From contig CAAESW010000015.1 of assembly GCA_900758845.1 (NCBI GenBank), positions 1 to 6,833 of the forward strand: a DNA stretch of 6,833 nucleotides. Direction: 5' to 3'. The stretch comes from an uncultured Collinsella sp. (lineage in GTDB: Bacteria > Actinomycetota > Coriobacteriia > Coriobacteriales > Coriobacteriaceae). The notes beneath the pieces are model-generated. The model made no database searches. It saw only the letters and a program-made list of their open reading frames with translations, and was not told the DNA's origin. Shown here one piece after another: positions 1 to 4,472 of this stretch (its first letter is position 1; each line of letters begins with the position of its first letter). The translations under genes and the position numbers were made by a program.

Positions 1-183
1 ATCCACGCGCGCGGCGGCCTCGAGCGCAAGCTCGGGCGCCACCTGCAGGAATGCCTGGACCCCGCCCTCGCGCGCCTCGATGGCGGCAAGGGAGGCCTGG
101 GCCACCTCGGTAGCGGTAAAGTCGCCGGCGGAAACGCCCGCGGCAATCTGGGCGGCGGTAAGGGAATCGAAGCTCTGCGCCAT
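1..183 (-). CDS. gatA: GatA, Asp-tRNA(Asn)/Glu-tRNA(Gln) amidotransferase subunit A (N-terminal 61 codons, partial)
   Basis: GatA is the amidase subunit of the GatCAB complex. It releases ammonia from glutamine so that misacylated Glu-tRNA(Gln) or Asp-tRNA(Asn) can be amidated in the cytoplasm. Only the first 61 residues lie in the window; the gene runs off the left edge, so the catalytic Lys-Ser-Ser centre is not visible. The N-terminus (MAQSFDSLTAAQIAAGVSAG, then an alanine-rich helix with AIEAREGGVQAFL) fits the usual GatA opening, in which helices precede a phrase of the type 'I...n..lnAfl'. The ATG at 183-181 overlaps the gatC stop codon by one base (TAATG), a classic arrangement for translational coupling. 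Identification rests on this N-terminus plus the adjacent gatC. Confidence 0.88.
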   Translation of the reverse strand, partial: MAQSFDSLTAAQIAAGVSAGDFTATEVAQASLAAIEAREGGVQAFLQVAPELALEAAARVD

Positions 184-494
184 TACTCGCTCTCCCCCTC
201 TCCCAAAATGGACGGCACGCGGAAGTAGCGGTCGCGCGCGCTGCCGGCGTTTTCGAGCGCAACGTCAAGCGGCAGGTCGCGCTCGGGCTCGCGCAGGTCA
301 TCGCCCATCACGTTGGACAGGCTTCCGATGGGATGGAACGTGGGCTCCACGTCGGGTAAGTCATATTGCAGGACGGGCTCGAGCATCTGGACGGCGTCGT
401 TCATGTAGGACGTCATCTGGGTGAGCTCGTCATCGGTCAGTGCGATCTTTGCGTACTCGGCGATGCCGCGCACGTCTTTCTCGCTGAGTGCCAT
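183..494 (-). CDS. gatC: GatC, Asp-tRNA(Asn)/Glu-tRNA(Gln) amidotransferase subunit C
   Basis: GatC is the small non-catalytic subunit that wraps around and stabilises the GatA-GatB interface of the tRNA-dependent amidotransferase. The 103-residue product is the normal family length. Visible family features are the N-terminal helical part (DVRGIAEYAKIALTDDEL), the central D-V-E-P-T segment, and the C-terminal part LREPERDLPLDVALENAG followed by YFRVPSIL. I chose the ATG at 494-492 because GGGAG sits 5 bases upstream of it. An in-frame ATG at 512 would put that ribosome binding site inside the gene and add six residues (MRKGAP) unlike the family. The stop overlaps the gatA start by one base, so this is the first gene of a gatC-gatA operon. 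A TATACT box at 535-530 is the likely promoter. Confidence 0.93.
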   Translation of the reverse strand: MALSEKDVRGIAEYAKIALTDDELTQMTSYMNDAVQMLEPVLQYDLPDVEPTFHPIGSLSNVMGDDLREPERDLPLDVALENAGSARDRYFRVPSILGEGESE

Positions 495-529
495 AGGCGC
501 TCCCTTCCGCATAACAGTTAAACCGCTCT

Positions 530-535
530 AGTATA
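530..535 (-). promoter_or_regulatory. Candidate -10 box of the gatCA operon
   Basis: TATACT, preceded by TG, reads on the minus strand about 36 bases upstream of the gatC start. It would give a short leader of about 29 nt. No convincing TTGACA-like -35 is seen at 16-18 bases spacing, so this would have to act as a TG-assisted -10 promoter. Confidence is moderate because it is the only good -10 in the gap and the next gene upstream is separated by hairpins. Confidence 0.45.
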
Positions 536-630
536 CAGGGCAACGCCGGCTTGGAGCAGGCGCTTTAGCCAAATGCAGCGAAAACGTAACGAGGGCGGCG
601 GGCTGGCAGGCGGCGGGCCGGCGGTTCTGC

Positions 631-720
631 AACGAAACCGCACCGTCCATAGCAAAAACCGTCCCGCCCGCAGCGAAGACTGTCGCACCCACAGCGAAAA
701 CCGTCGCGTCCACAACGAAA
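631..720. repeat. 21-bp imperfect tandem repeats (about 4 units)
   Basis: Units begin at 631 (20 bp), 651, 672 and 693 (21 bp each), with a partial unit from 714. The plus-strand consensus is approximately AGCGAAAACCGTCGCRYCCAC; for example 672-692 and 693-713 differ at only a few positions. Since 21 is a multiple of three, all minus-strand frames stay open and read as seven-residue repeats (such as ATVFAVG), but no start with a credible ribosome binding site is present, so I do not call a gene. The repeats directly adjoin the 15-bp inverted repeat at 723-779, and the two may form one element. They fill the gap between the sortase gene and gatC. Confidence 0.75.
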
Positions 721-722
721 AG

Positions 723-779
723 CATCACAACATTCGACGTTTTTCGCCAAAATCGAAATTTTCATCGAATGTTGTGATG
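723..779. repeat. Perfect 15-bp inverted repeat, possible terminator downstream of the sortase gene
   Basis: CATCACAACATTCGA (723-737) and TCGAATGTTGTGATG (765-779) are perfect inverse complements around a 27-base A/T-rich spacer, which itself can pair TTTCG with CGAAA. On the minus strand the hairpin lies 63 bases after the sortase stop and is followed by GCTTTTCG, so it could end the sortase transcript, though the T run is short. The long AT-rich arms, unlike the GC-rich surroundings, and the neighbouring 21-bp repeats also fit a dispersed repeat element. Confidence 0.7.
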
Positions 780-794
780 GTTTGGAAGCCCCGG

Positions 795-827
795 CCACCA
801 CAAAGGTGCCTGTCCCTATCGTGGTGG
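795..827. repeat. 7-bp inverted repeat just after the sortase gene
   Basis: CCACCAC (795-801) pairs with GTGGTGG (821-827) across 19 bases. On the plus strand the right arm is followed by TTTTG, on the minus strand the hairpin begins 14 bases after the sortase stop and has no T tail. The spacer, read on the minus strand, contains the phrase GGGACAGGCACCTTTG, which looks like a dispersed-repeat core. A role as terminator or repeat remnant cannot be settled from one copy. Confidence 0.4.
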
Positions 828-841
828 TTTTGAACGATGTC

Positions 842-1780
842 CTATGCCGAGGCCTTGGCCTTGCGACGTTTACGGACCGCGTGGATCACGATGTCCAGCA
901 GCAACAGCACAATGGCCACGACCACGATGAGCACGGCAAACTCGCGCTTGCCCCAGTGGCGGCCGGCCAGCGACTTTTGCTCGTCGACATCCTTCTTGCT
1001 GTACTTGGTGCGCACGCAATGCACCAGCAGGCGATGGTCATTCACGCCGTAGGGCGTGCAGGTGACGAGCGTCACCTTGTCGGCGCCGGGCTCGATGGTC
1101 AGCGACTCCATCTCCTCGGGCAGCACCACCTCGGAGTCCACCATCTTGTAGGCGAGCGTCTTGTTCATGGTGTGCAGCAGCACCAGGTCGCCGGGCTCCA
1201 ACGAGTGAATGTCGTCGAACATGCTCAGGTTGCGCATGCCCGAGTGCGCGGTGAGCACGCAATGCGTCGAGGTGCCGCCCACCGGCAGGCTCGTGCCCTC
1301 CAGGTGGCCGACGCCCGCCATAAGGACTTCCTCGCTCGTGCCGTGGTAGATGGGCATGCTCACGTCGATGGAGGGAATCTCGACCCAGCTCATCATGGGG
1401 TCGCGGTCAAAGATGAGCTGCTGAGCGTAGGGCTCGATCTGGTCGACCGGAAGCTCGGTGGCCTCGCCGGCAAGTTGCTCGTTATAGGAGCGCGCCTGCA
1501 GCAGAATGCGCTCGCGCTCCTCTTCGGAGAGCGCATCCACGGTGCTGGACACCGTGCTGATCTGGTTGAACACGCCCGAGGCCTCGAGCCGATCCAAGAT
1601 CCACGGCCAGGTCATAAGGCCCACGCCAATAAGGATGATGACGATGGTGATGAGCCGGTCGGCCCAGCGCGGCAGTCGCTTGCGACGGCGCTTGGGCTTT
1701 GGTTGAGGTTTGGGCTGAGGGCTTGAGCCGCCGTTGTCCGCGGCGTTACTGCTCTTCATATGTTTGGCGCCCTGCACCAT
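842..1780 (-). CDS. Class C (pilin-polymerising) sortase
   Basis: This 312-residue membrane enzyme is predicted to cleave LPxTG-type sorting signals and join pilin subunits through a pilin lysine, building covalent pili on the outer face of the membrane. The catalytic triad is visible: His179 in LTAHSG, Cys241 in VTCTPYG and Arg250 in NDHRLLV, with the Cys-to-Arg spacing of 9 typical of class C. The core SWVEIPSIDVSMPIYHGT followed by GHLEGTSLPVGG is characteristic of the family. A basic, Pro/Lys-rich cytoplasmic N-terminus precedes a membrane helix at about 43-60, and a second helix at about 281-300 precedes an R/K-rich tail; the two-helix topology is also a class C trait. IEPY at 115-118 may be the lid motif. 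The ATG at 1780 is preceded by GAGGAG at 9 bases. Its likely substrate is the pilin at 4601-6418, although TA genes lie between them. Confidence 0.93.
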   Translation of the reverse strand: MVQGAKHMKSSNAADNGGSSPQPKPQPKPKRRRKRLPRWADRLITIVIILIGVGLMTWPWILDRLEASGVFNQISTVSSTVDALSEEERERILLQARSYNEQLAGEATELPVDQIEPYAQQLIFDRDPMMSWVEIPSIDVSMPIYHGTSEEVLMAGVGHLEGTSLPVGGTSTHCVLTAHSGMRNLSMFDDIHSLEPGDLVLLHTMNKTLAYKMVDSEVVLPEEMESLTIEPGADKVTLVTCTPYGVNDHRLLVHCVRTKYSKKDVDEQKSLAGRHWGKREFAVLIVVVAIVLLLLDIVIHAVRKRRKAKASA

Positions 1781-1796
1781 CGCCGGTCACTCCTCT

Positions 1797-1824
1797 ACAA
1801 CTCAAGTTGTCTAAACAAATAATA
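1797..1824 (-). promoter_or_regulatory. Candidate sortase promoter and leader dyad
   Basis: TATTAT (1824-1819 on the minus strand) could be a -10 box giving a leader of about 32 nt before the sortase start, but no good -35 is visible. Just downstream, ACAACT-CA-AGTTGT (1797-1810) is a perfect 6-bp dyad immediately before the ribosome binding site and could be an operator. The gap of 111 bases to the preceding gene leaves room for an independent promoter. Weak support. Confidence 0.3.
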
Positions 1825-1845
1825 GCCGATTAGCGAGCTTCCACG

Positions 1846-1876
1846 CCGGACAACGCAGCTAGACTGCACCGTCCGG
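1846..1876 (-). terminator. Hairpin downstream of the AbiEii-like gene, possible terminator
   Basis: CCGGAC (1846-1851) pairs with GTCCGG (1871-1876), and inside it GCAG (1855-1858) pairs with CTGC (1864-1867). The structure begins 15 bases after the stop of the AbiEii-like gene on the minus strand. There is no T run after it, so it is not a textbook intrinsic terminator; it may instead protect the 3' end of the transcript. Confidence 0.35.
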
Positions 1877-1891
1877 GCCATGTAACCCCAC

Positions 1892-2665
1892 TCAACCAAT
1901 CAAGCCATATGTTGCTTTCATCGTCTCGAGCAACTGCACCATCGTTGCGCCCGCAACCCCAATCTGTTTCAGATTGACGTCGCCCACCTCACAATCTTTA
2001 ACAAACGCAAGCATATCGTCCTTCAGTTCTCCGCGCAGGTCGACGCCTTCCGACTCGCCAAGCAGCTGAGCAAGCCTCAGCGCATCGCGTTTATGCTTTT
2101 TTACCTTCCTCGAATCAACGTTCTCCCCCGCTTCCCTTCTAGCTTTTAGGTCGAGATACGCCTTCGCTTTGAACGGGACAATGTATTCCGTGCCCAGGAC
2201 CGAAACGCCGCCTACGGTCCGAATTCCCTGAAGGAACAAGCTGTAGTAAGCATCGTCCAACAAAATTGCCGAAAGACTGCTTATGTTTTCATCAACGTGA
2301 ATTGGCGCCACATCAATCCCCTCACGACCCTTTAGAAAGTCGGGGCACTTCGCGAAGAGTTCGATCATATGGGGGTAACCCGGCCTCTTAGGCTCTGTAA
2401 ACCGATAAAAACATGAGCCTTTGCCTTCGCCCCAGCCGCAGCGGTAACCGCCATCACGCACCAAAGTCCATATAGCTTCTGCCGTCTGAGGCAACCGGTC
2501 ATCGGCGACAATTACCACATCAAAATCGTGAGTCGCCCTAAACGGAAGTCCCGCCTCCGCGAGTAAAATGTCGCATGCCGTGCCGCCGATAAGAGCATAC
2601 GATCCTGCAGCTTCTTGCATATGCTGCTGAAATTCTTGGAGACCTTCTACAGCGCTTCTTGCCAT
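1892..2665 (-). CDS. AbiEii-like nucleotidyltransferase toxin
   Basis: The 257-residue product looks like a DNA polymerase beta-fold nucleotidyltransferase of the AbiEii toxin group. The signature is IGGTACDILL at 26-35 (the GG loop) followed by RATHDFDVVIV, with Asp47 and Asp49 as the metal-binding pair; Glu102 in MIELF is a candidate third acidic residue. Later, VPFKAKAYLDLKARRE (163-178) and KKHKRDALRLAQLL (189-202) match the conserved lysine-bearing helices that follow the catalytic core in this group. Known members block growth by modifying RNA, in at least one case adding nucleotides to tRNA; the substrate here is unknown. The start at 2665 has AAGGA 6 bases upstream and overlaps the end of the AbiEi-like gene by 19 bases, so the two are co-translated. 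It may also be a diverged, toxin-like nucleotidyltransferase of other function. Confidence 0.78.
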   Translation of the reverse strand: MARSAVEGLQEFQQHMQEAAGSYALIGGTACDILLAEAGLPFRATHDFDVVIVADDRLPQTAEAIWTLVRDGGYRCGWGEGKGSCFYRFTEPKRPGYPHMIELFAKCPDFLKGREGIDVAPIHVDENISSLSAILLDDAYYSLFLQGIRTVGGVSVLGTEYIVPFKAKAYLDLKARREAGENVDSRKVKKHKRDALRLAQLLGESEGVDLRGELKDDMLAFVKDCEVGDVNLKQIGVAGATMVQLLETMKATYGLIG

Positions 2666-3615
2666 GGATATTCCTTTCCAAACATGCGATCGACTTCGAG
2701 CTGAATTCGCTCATCGTCGATTGCTGCCAAAGATAGCGCAAGCGAAATGTCATCGACGCGGGAGGAGTCGGCAAACACGGGCGCATAGCGCCACACTTGG
2801 ATCGTCGCCATCTCGTTATCCGGCAACTCCCCGTCTGCGACTTCGAGGTCGCTCAGTTGACGCCATGCACTTCTTAAGACGGCCTTTTGTTCCATGCCCG
2901 GCGCAGCGAGCATCGAACGCGCAGCGAGCGCCGTCTCCCCGGCGTCAACAAGATAGTCGATCTGCGGCGTCTTCCTTGCAAAAAAGACCTTCGAGACAGG
3001 CGAGGAGAGCTCTGCCATGTGTTCGCTGAGCAGAAGATCAACGGCAACAGGGAACACGACGACACGTCGCTCGCAACGCTCGCGCCTCGCGAGCCCCCTG
3101 TCAACAAGCTCGGTTATGGCCTCACTCGCGCGGCTTGCCGAAATCCCAAGCGCACGACAAAGGTCATAGGGGCGATATGGCTCCTGGGCTGCTCCCCAGA
3201 TTGCGGCAGCCTGTGCGTTGGGTGACATCTTGGTCGCGCGATTATGAAACCGGGCACCGCCCCTCTCCGTGCAGGCCGTGCCCATAAATGGAAGAAAAGC
3301 CTGTCTACCGGGGCAAACAAAGGGAATCCCTTGTGCGACCAATGCTTTGCGCTGACGTGCATCGGCATCAGGAAACGAAACAACAACAGGAGTCTCCGCG
3401 CGTAAGGCTAGCTGGCTATAGACTCTCTTAGCCTCGGGAAGCCCGACGCCCGTAGGCAAACTTGCAAGCAAAAACGAAAAACCGTTTGCGTCAACAGCGC
3501 GGACCTCAATCGCCCGCAGATGCAGCGGCAAGCGTGCGGATCCAGGCCAAGTTTTGGTCTTGGCGGAGAGGCCTAGTGCTTCTTGTAAGTAAATTAGCGC
3601 TTCGTTCATTTCCAT
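2647..3615 (-). CDS. AbiEi-like winged-helix antitoxin / autoregulator
   Basis: This 322-residue protein carries a winged-helix region at about 131-190 (PNAQAAAIWGAAQ, then a recognition-helix segment GISASRASEAITELVDRGLARR and a hydrophobic wing). A segment FLPFMGTA lies just before it (108-114), and the C-terminus reads IQVWRYAPVF followed by DDISLALSLAAIDDERIQ, a pattern I associate with large MarR-like/AbiEi-type regulators. It is longer than classical AbiEi proteins of about 200 residues, with an extra N-terminal domain of about 125 residues. Order (antitoxin first) and a 19-base overlap with the nucleotidyltransferase gene fit an AbiE type IV system, in which AbiEi counteracts the toxin without binding it and represses its own promoter. 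The start is uncertain: ATG at 3615 and ATG at 3609 both lack a good ribosome binding site. Confidence 0.68.
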   Translation of the reverse strand: MEMNEALIYLQEALGLSAKTKTWPGSARLPLHLRAIEVRAVDANGFSFLLASLPTGVGLPEAKRVYSQLALRAETPVVVSFPDADARQRKALVAQGIPFVCPGRQAFLPFMGTACTERGGARFHNRATKMSPNAQAAAIWGAAQEPYRPYDLCRALGISASRASEAITELVDRGLARRERCERRVVVFPVAVDLLLSEHMAELSSPVSKVFFARKTPQIDYLVDAGETALAARSMLAAPGMEQKAVLRSAWRQLSDLEVADGELPDNEMATIQVWRYAPVFADSSRVDDISLALSLAAIDDERIQLEVDRMFGKEYPWQEAL

Positions 3616-3627
3616 CGTTTTCGTTTG

Positions 3628-3678
3628 ATTCCATTTTTAATTGGAATTATACATAACTTTCGGAATTAACGAGATTCC
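3628..3678 (-). promoter_or_regulatory. Promoter and candidate operators of the AbiE-like operon
   Basis: A consensus TATAAT (-10) reads at 3651-3646 on the minus strand, giving a leader of about 24 nt; no clear -35 is present. Four GGAAT half-sites surround it: ATTCCA (3628-3633) faces TGGAAT (3642-3647) across 8 bases, and GGAAT (3662-3666) faces ATTCC (3674-3678) across 7 bases. GGAATTA is also directly repeated at 3643 and 3662. One dyad covers the -10 and start point, the other the -35 region. AbiEi antitoxins are known to bind paired inverted repeats in their own promoter, so these are plausible autoregulatory operators. Confidence 0.55.
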
Positions 3679-3715
3679 TTTCGTGCGTAGGCCAGCATTT
3701 GAGTTTTCAAAATGT

Positions 3716-3739
3716 CCCGGATCGGCGGGGCGATTCGGG
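3716..3739. repeat. Inverted repeat upstream of the first small RNA
   Basis: CCCGGATC (3716-3723) faces GATTCGGG (3732-3739) across 8 bases; one pair is a G-U wobble when read as plus-strand RNA. It ends one base before the TACAAT box of the small RNA, so it may be an operator over the -35 region. Read on the minus strand it precedes CATTTTG and could be a second terminator. The other unit has the same element at 4014-4039 with perfect arms. Confidence 0.55.
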
Positions 3740-3740
3740 A

Positions 3741-3746
3741 TACAAT
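3741..3746 (+). promoter_or_regulatory. -10 box of the first small RNA
   Basis: TACAAT matches the consensus in 5 of 6 positions and is conserved with its context (GGGATACAATA) in both tandem units, while the bases just after it diverge. No consensus -35 is visible; the inverted repeat occupies that region. Confidence 0.55.
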
Positions 3747-3752
3747 ATCAAT

Positions 3753-3851
3753 AGAAAACGACGCACCCCGCGTAAATGTTTGGGAGCGAGGGCGGCCTAG
3801 TTTTCAGCTTTTGTTAAATGCCCGGGATCCGACCCCCGGGCATTCTTATTT
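3753..3851 (+). ncRNA. Predicted antitoxin-like small RNA, first copy (orphan)
   Basis: A transcript of about 100 nt is predicted from a start about 7 bases after the TACAAT box to the T-rich end of the terminator at 3817-3851. A terminal stem pairs GAAAAC (3754-3759) with GTTTTC (3800-3805) around a GC-rich interior beginning GACGCACCCCGCG. The second copy has GGAAAC and GTTTCC at the same places, so one base pair changed on both sides, which supports a folded RNA. Its convergent partner ORF is deleted here, leaving it without an adjacent toxin. It could still act in trans on the toxin transcript of the second unit. No protein-coding signal is seen. Ends are estimates. Confidence 0.6.
3817..3844. 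terminator. Bidirectional intrinsic terminator, first unit
   Basis: AATGCCCGGG (3817-3826) pairs perfectly with CCCGGGCATT (3835-3844) over an 8-base loop. On the plus strand it is followed by CTTATTT, ending the small RNA; on the minus strand by TTTAACAAAA, ending the former toxin transcript. Confidence 0.85.
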
Positions 3852-3872
3852 GCGCTTTCGACGCAAAGCCAT
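3846..3872 (-). pseudogene. Remnant of the small toxin gene (deleted copy)
   Basis: Where the second unit has a 50-codon ORF, this unit keeps only ATG plus seven codons (MALRRKRK and stop). Its last residues (LRRKRK) match the C-terminal tail LRRNKRK of the intact peptide, and the sequence upstream matches the intact gene's leader. The junction coincides with TTGCGNCGCA, which in the intact unit occurs both in the leader (4347-4338) and near the ORF end (4166-4157), 181 bases apart. Deletion by recombination between those two repeats explains the structure. The membrane segment is gone, so no toxin activity is expected. Confidence 0.65.
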
Positions 3873-3917
3873 TTTGCTGCGAGTGTATGCACCCGCAGCT
3901 GGTAAGCGCGATTTTGA

Positions 3918-3931
3918 CAAACATCTGTTCG
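3918..3931 (-). promoter_or_regulatory. LexA (SOS) box of the first unit
   Basis: On the minus strand CGAACAGATGTTTG fits the Gram-positive SOS box pattern CGAAC-N4-GTTYG at every defined position. It is identical to the box at 4399-4412, while the bases on the upstream side differ, so the box is selectively conserved or recently duplicated. It controls a leader whose toxin ORF has been lost. Confidence 0.65.
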
Positions 3932-4013
3932 ATAGTTACACACACGATTCCTCGTCCGGCGGAGCCTGGCCGCATTGTCCGGGTTTGCCCGACGTGTTTG
4001 CGTTTTCAAAATG

Positions 4014-4039
4014 TCCCGAATCGGCGGGGAGATTCGGGA
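4014..4039. repeat. Perfect 9-bp inverted repeat upstream of the second small RNA
   Basis: TCCCGAATC (4014-4022) and GATTCGGGA (4031-4039) are perfect inverse complements across 8 bases (GGCGGGGA). The element abuts the TACAAT box at 4040-4045. It could be an operator or activator site in the -35 region of the small RNA promoter. On the minus strand it is followed by CATTTTG and could serve as a backup terminator for toxin transcripts that pass 4114, which would extend their overlap with the small RNA. Confidence 0.6.
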
Positions 4040-4045
4040 TACAAT
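4040..4045 (+). promoter_or_regulatory. -10 box of the second small RNA
   Basis: TACAAT, in the context GGGATACAATA shared with the first unit. The start point would fall near 4052, just before the paired GGAAAC segment. No -35 consensus is visible. Confidence 0.55.
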
Positions 4046-4051
4046 AGCTAC

Positions 4052-4148
4052 AGGAAACGACGCACCCCGCGTAAGTACTTTGGAGCGCGGGCGACCAGTT
4101 TCCGGTGTTGTTAAATGCCCGGGCCTCTAACCCCGGGCATTCTTATTT
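4052..4148 (+). ncRNA. Predicted antitoxin small RNA, convergent with the small toxin gene
   Basis: The predicted RNA is about 97 nt, from just after the TACAAT box to the T-rich tail of the shared terminator. GGAAAC (4053-4058) pairs with GTTTCC (4098-4103), and within it CCCGCG (4066-4071) can pair with CGCGGG (4086-4091). Its 3' end, including the terminator and CTTATTT, is complementary to the 3' end of the toxin transcript by about 40 nt, the arrangement of RatA on txpA and SR4 on bsrG in Bacillus, where the RNA promotes decay or blocks translation of the toxin mRNA. The compensatory change relative to the first copy supports the fold. Ends and function are inferred. Confidence 0.65.
4114..4141. 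terminator. Bidirectional intrinsic terminator shared by toxin and small RNA
   Basis: AATGCCCGGG (4114-4123) pairs with CCCGGGCATT (4132-4141) over an 8-base loop. Plus-strand reading gives a CTTATTT tail for the small RNA; minus-strand reading begins one base after the toxin stop codon and is followed by TTTAACAAC. The loop sequence differs from the first unit while both arms are identical. Confidence 0.88.
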
Positions 4149-4295
4149 GCGCTTGTTGCGGCGCAAATGCCTTCTACCGTCCGCACCGCGCGTGCGCCTA
4201 CGGACCTTAAACCGAACCTCATACGAGTCAAGAAACGCGATGACGAACGAGCCCACCGCCGCGAGGGCGGCGAGCGCGTTAAGGAATTTCAGCAT
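4143..4295 (-). CDS. Small hydrophobic SOS-controlled peptide, predicted type I toxin
   Basis: The 50-residue product has a hydrophobic, Ala-rich segment at about 3-22 (ending in VGSFVIAFL), then DSYEV and a strongly basic tail (about 12 Lys/Arg between residues 28 and 50, ending RRNKRK). This is the build of membrane-acting type I toxins, although I recognise no specific family. The ATG at 4295 has GGAGG 7 bases upstream; longer in-frame starts to 4373 lack such a site. The gene has a long leader (about 115 nt), a LexA box at its promoter, a terminator directly after its stop, and a convergent small RNA. A CCGA/TCGG pairing (4321-4318 with 4309-4306) could partly mask the ribosome binding site. 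SOS induction would parallel TisB. Alternatively it is an SOS-induced division inhibitor. Confidence 0.7.
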   Translation of the reverse strand: MLKFLNALAALAAVGSFVIAFLDSYEVRFKVRRRTRGADGRRHLRRNKRK

Positions 4296-4398
4296 ATGGT
4301 GACCTCCGATCGAGTCGTCGGCCGCCCGCGCACGGGATGCGTCGCAAGGATATTTTACTGCGAGCACTCGCACCTACAGCTGGTAAACGCAATAATTG

Positions 4399-4421
4399 CA
4401 AACATCTGTTCGATATTTATA
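4399..4421 (-). promoter_or_regulatory. LexA (SOS) box and -10 of the small toxin gene
   Basis: CGAACAGATGTTTG on the minus strand (4412-4399) fits the Gram-positive LexA/DinR pattern CGAAC-N4-GTTYG completely. TATAAA at 4421-4416 is the best -10, which would place transcription start inside the box so that LexA binding blocks initiation. A convincing -35 is not seen (TTGTCC is too close). Expected control: repression by LexA and release after DNA damage. Confidence 0.7.
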
Positions 4422-4472
4422 CGCTTGATCCACCGGACAATGGAGGCTGGCTGCGTTATCCAAAAAGAACGA

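Larger units (their letters stand above)
3704..4421. repeat. Tandem duplication of a small type I toxin-antitoxin unit
   Basis: Two homologous units lie head to tail with an offset of 299 bases at their left end. The first (about 3704-3931) and second (about 4003-4421) share, in order on the plus strand, TTTTCAAAATGTCCCG, an inverted repeat, a TACAAT box, a structured segment of about 50 bases, an AATGCCCGGG/CCCGGGCATT terminator, and a leader block with GCAGCTGGTAA and a LexA box. The second unit contains a 50-codon ORF between terminator and leader; the first has lost about 180 bases there. Outside the feature calls below I see no other gene between 3616 and 4600. Confidence 0.85.

Noticed and set aside
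495..512. Upstream start for gatC at 512
   Set aside because: It would place the good ribosome binding site within the coding region and add an atypical N-terminus.
631..720. Possible CRISPR array
   Set aside because: Units of 21 bp are contiguous with no unique spacers, and no cas gene is present.
518..801. Minus-strand open frames made of seven-residue repeats
   Set aside because: They follow from 21-bp tandem repeats that keep all frames open; no credible ribosome binding site, and three frames are open equally.
782..1726. Long plus-strand open frame of 314 codons
   Set aside because: It is the antisense of the sortase gene; its product is His/Val/Gln-rich with no domain, and the sortase on the other strand has an intact catalytic triad.
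3797..4114. Several open frames of 70-110 codons across the first tandem unit on both strands
   Set aside because: They cross promoter boxes and terminators, differ between the two copies in frame, and have no ribosome binding sites.
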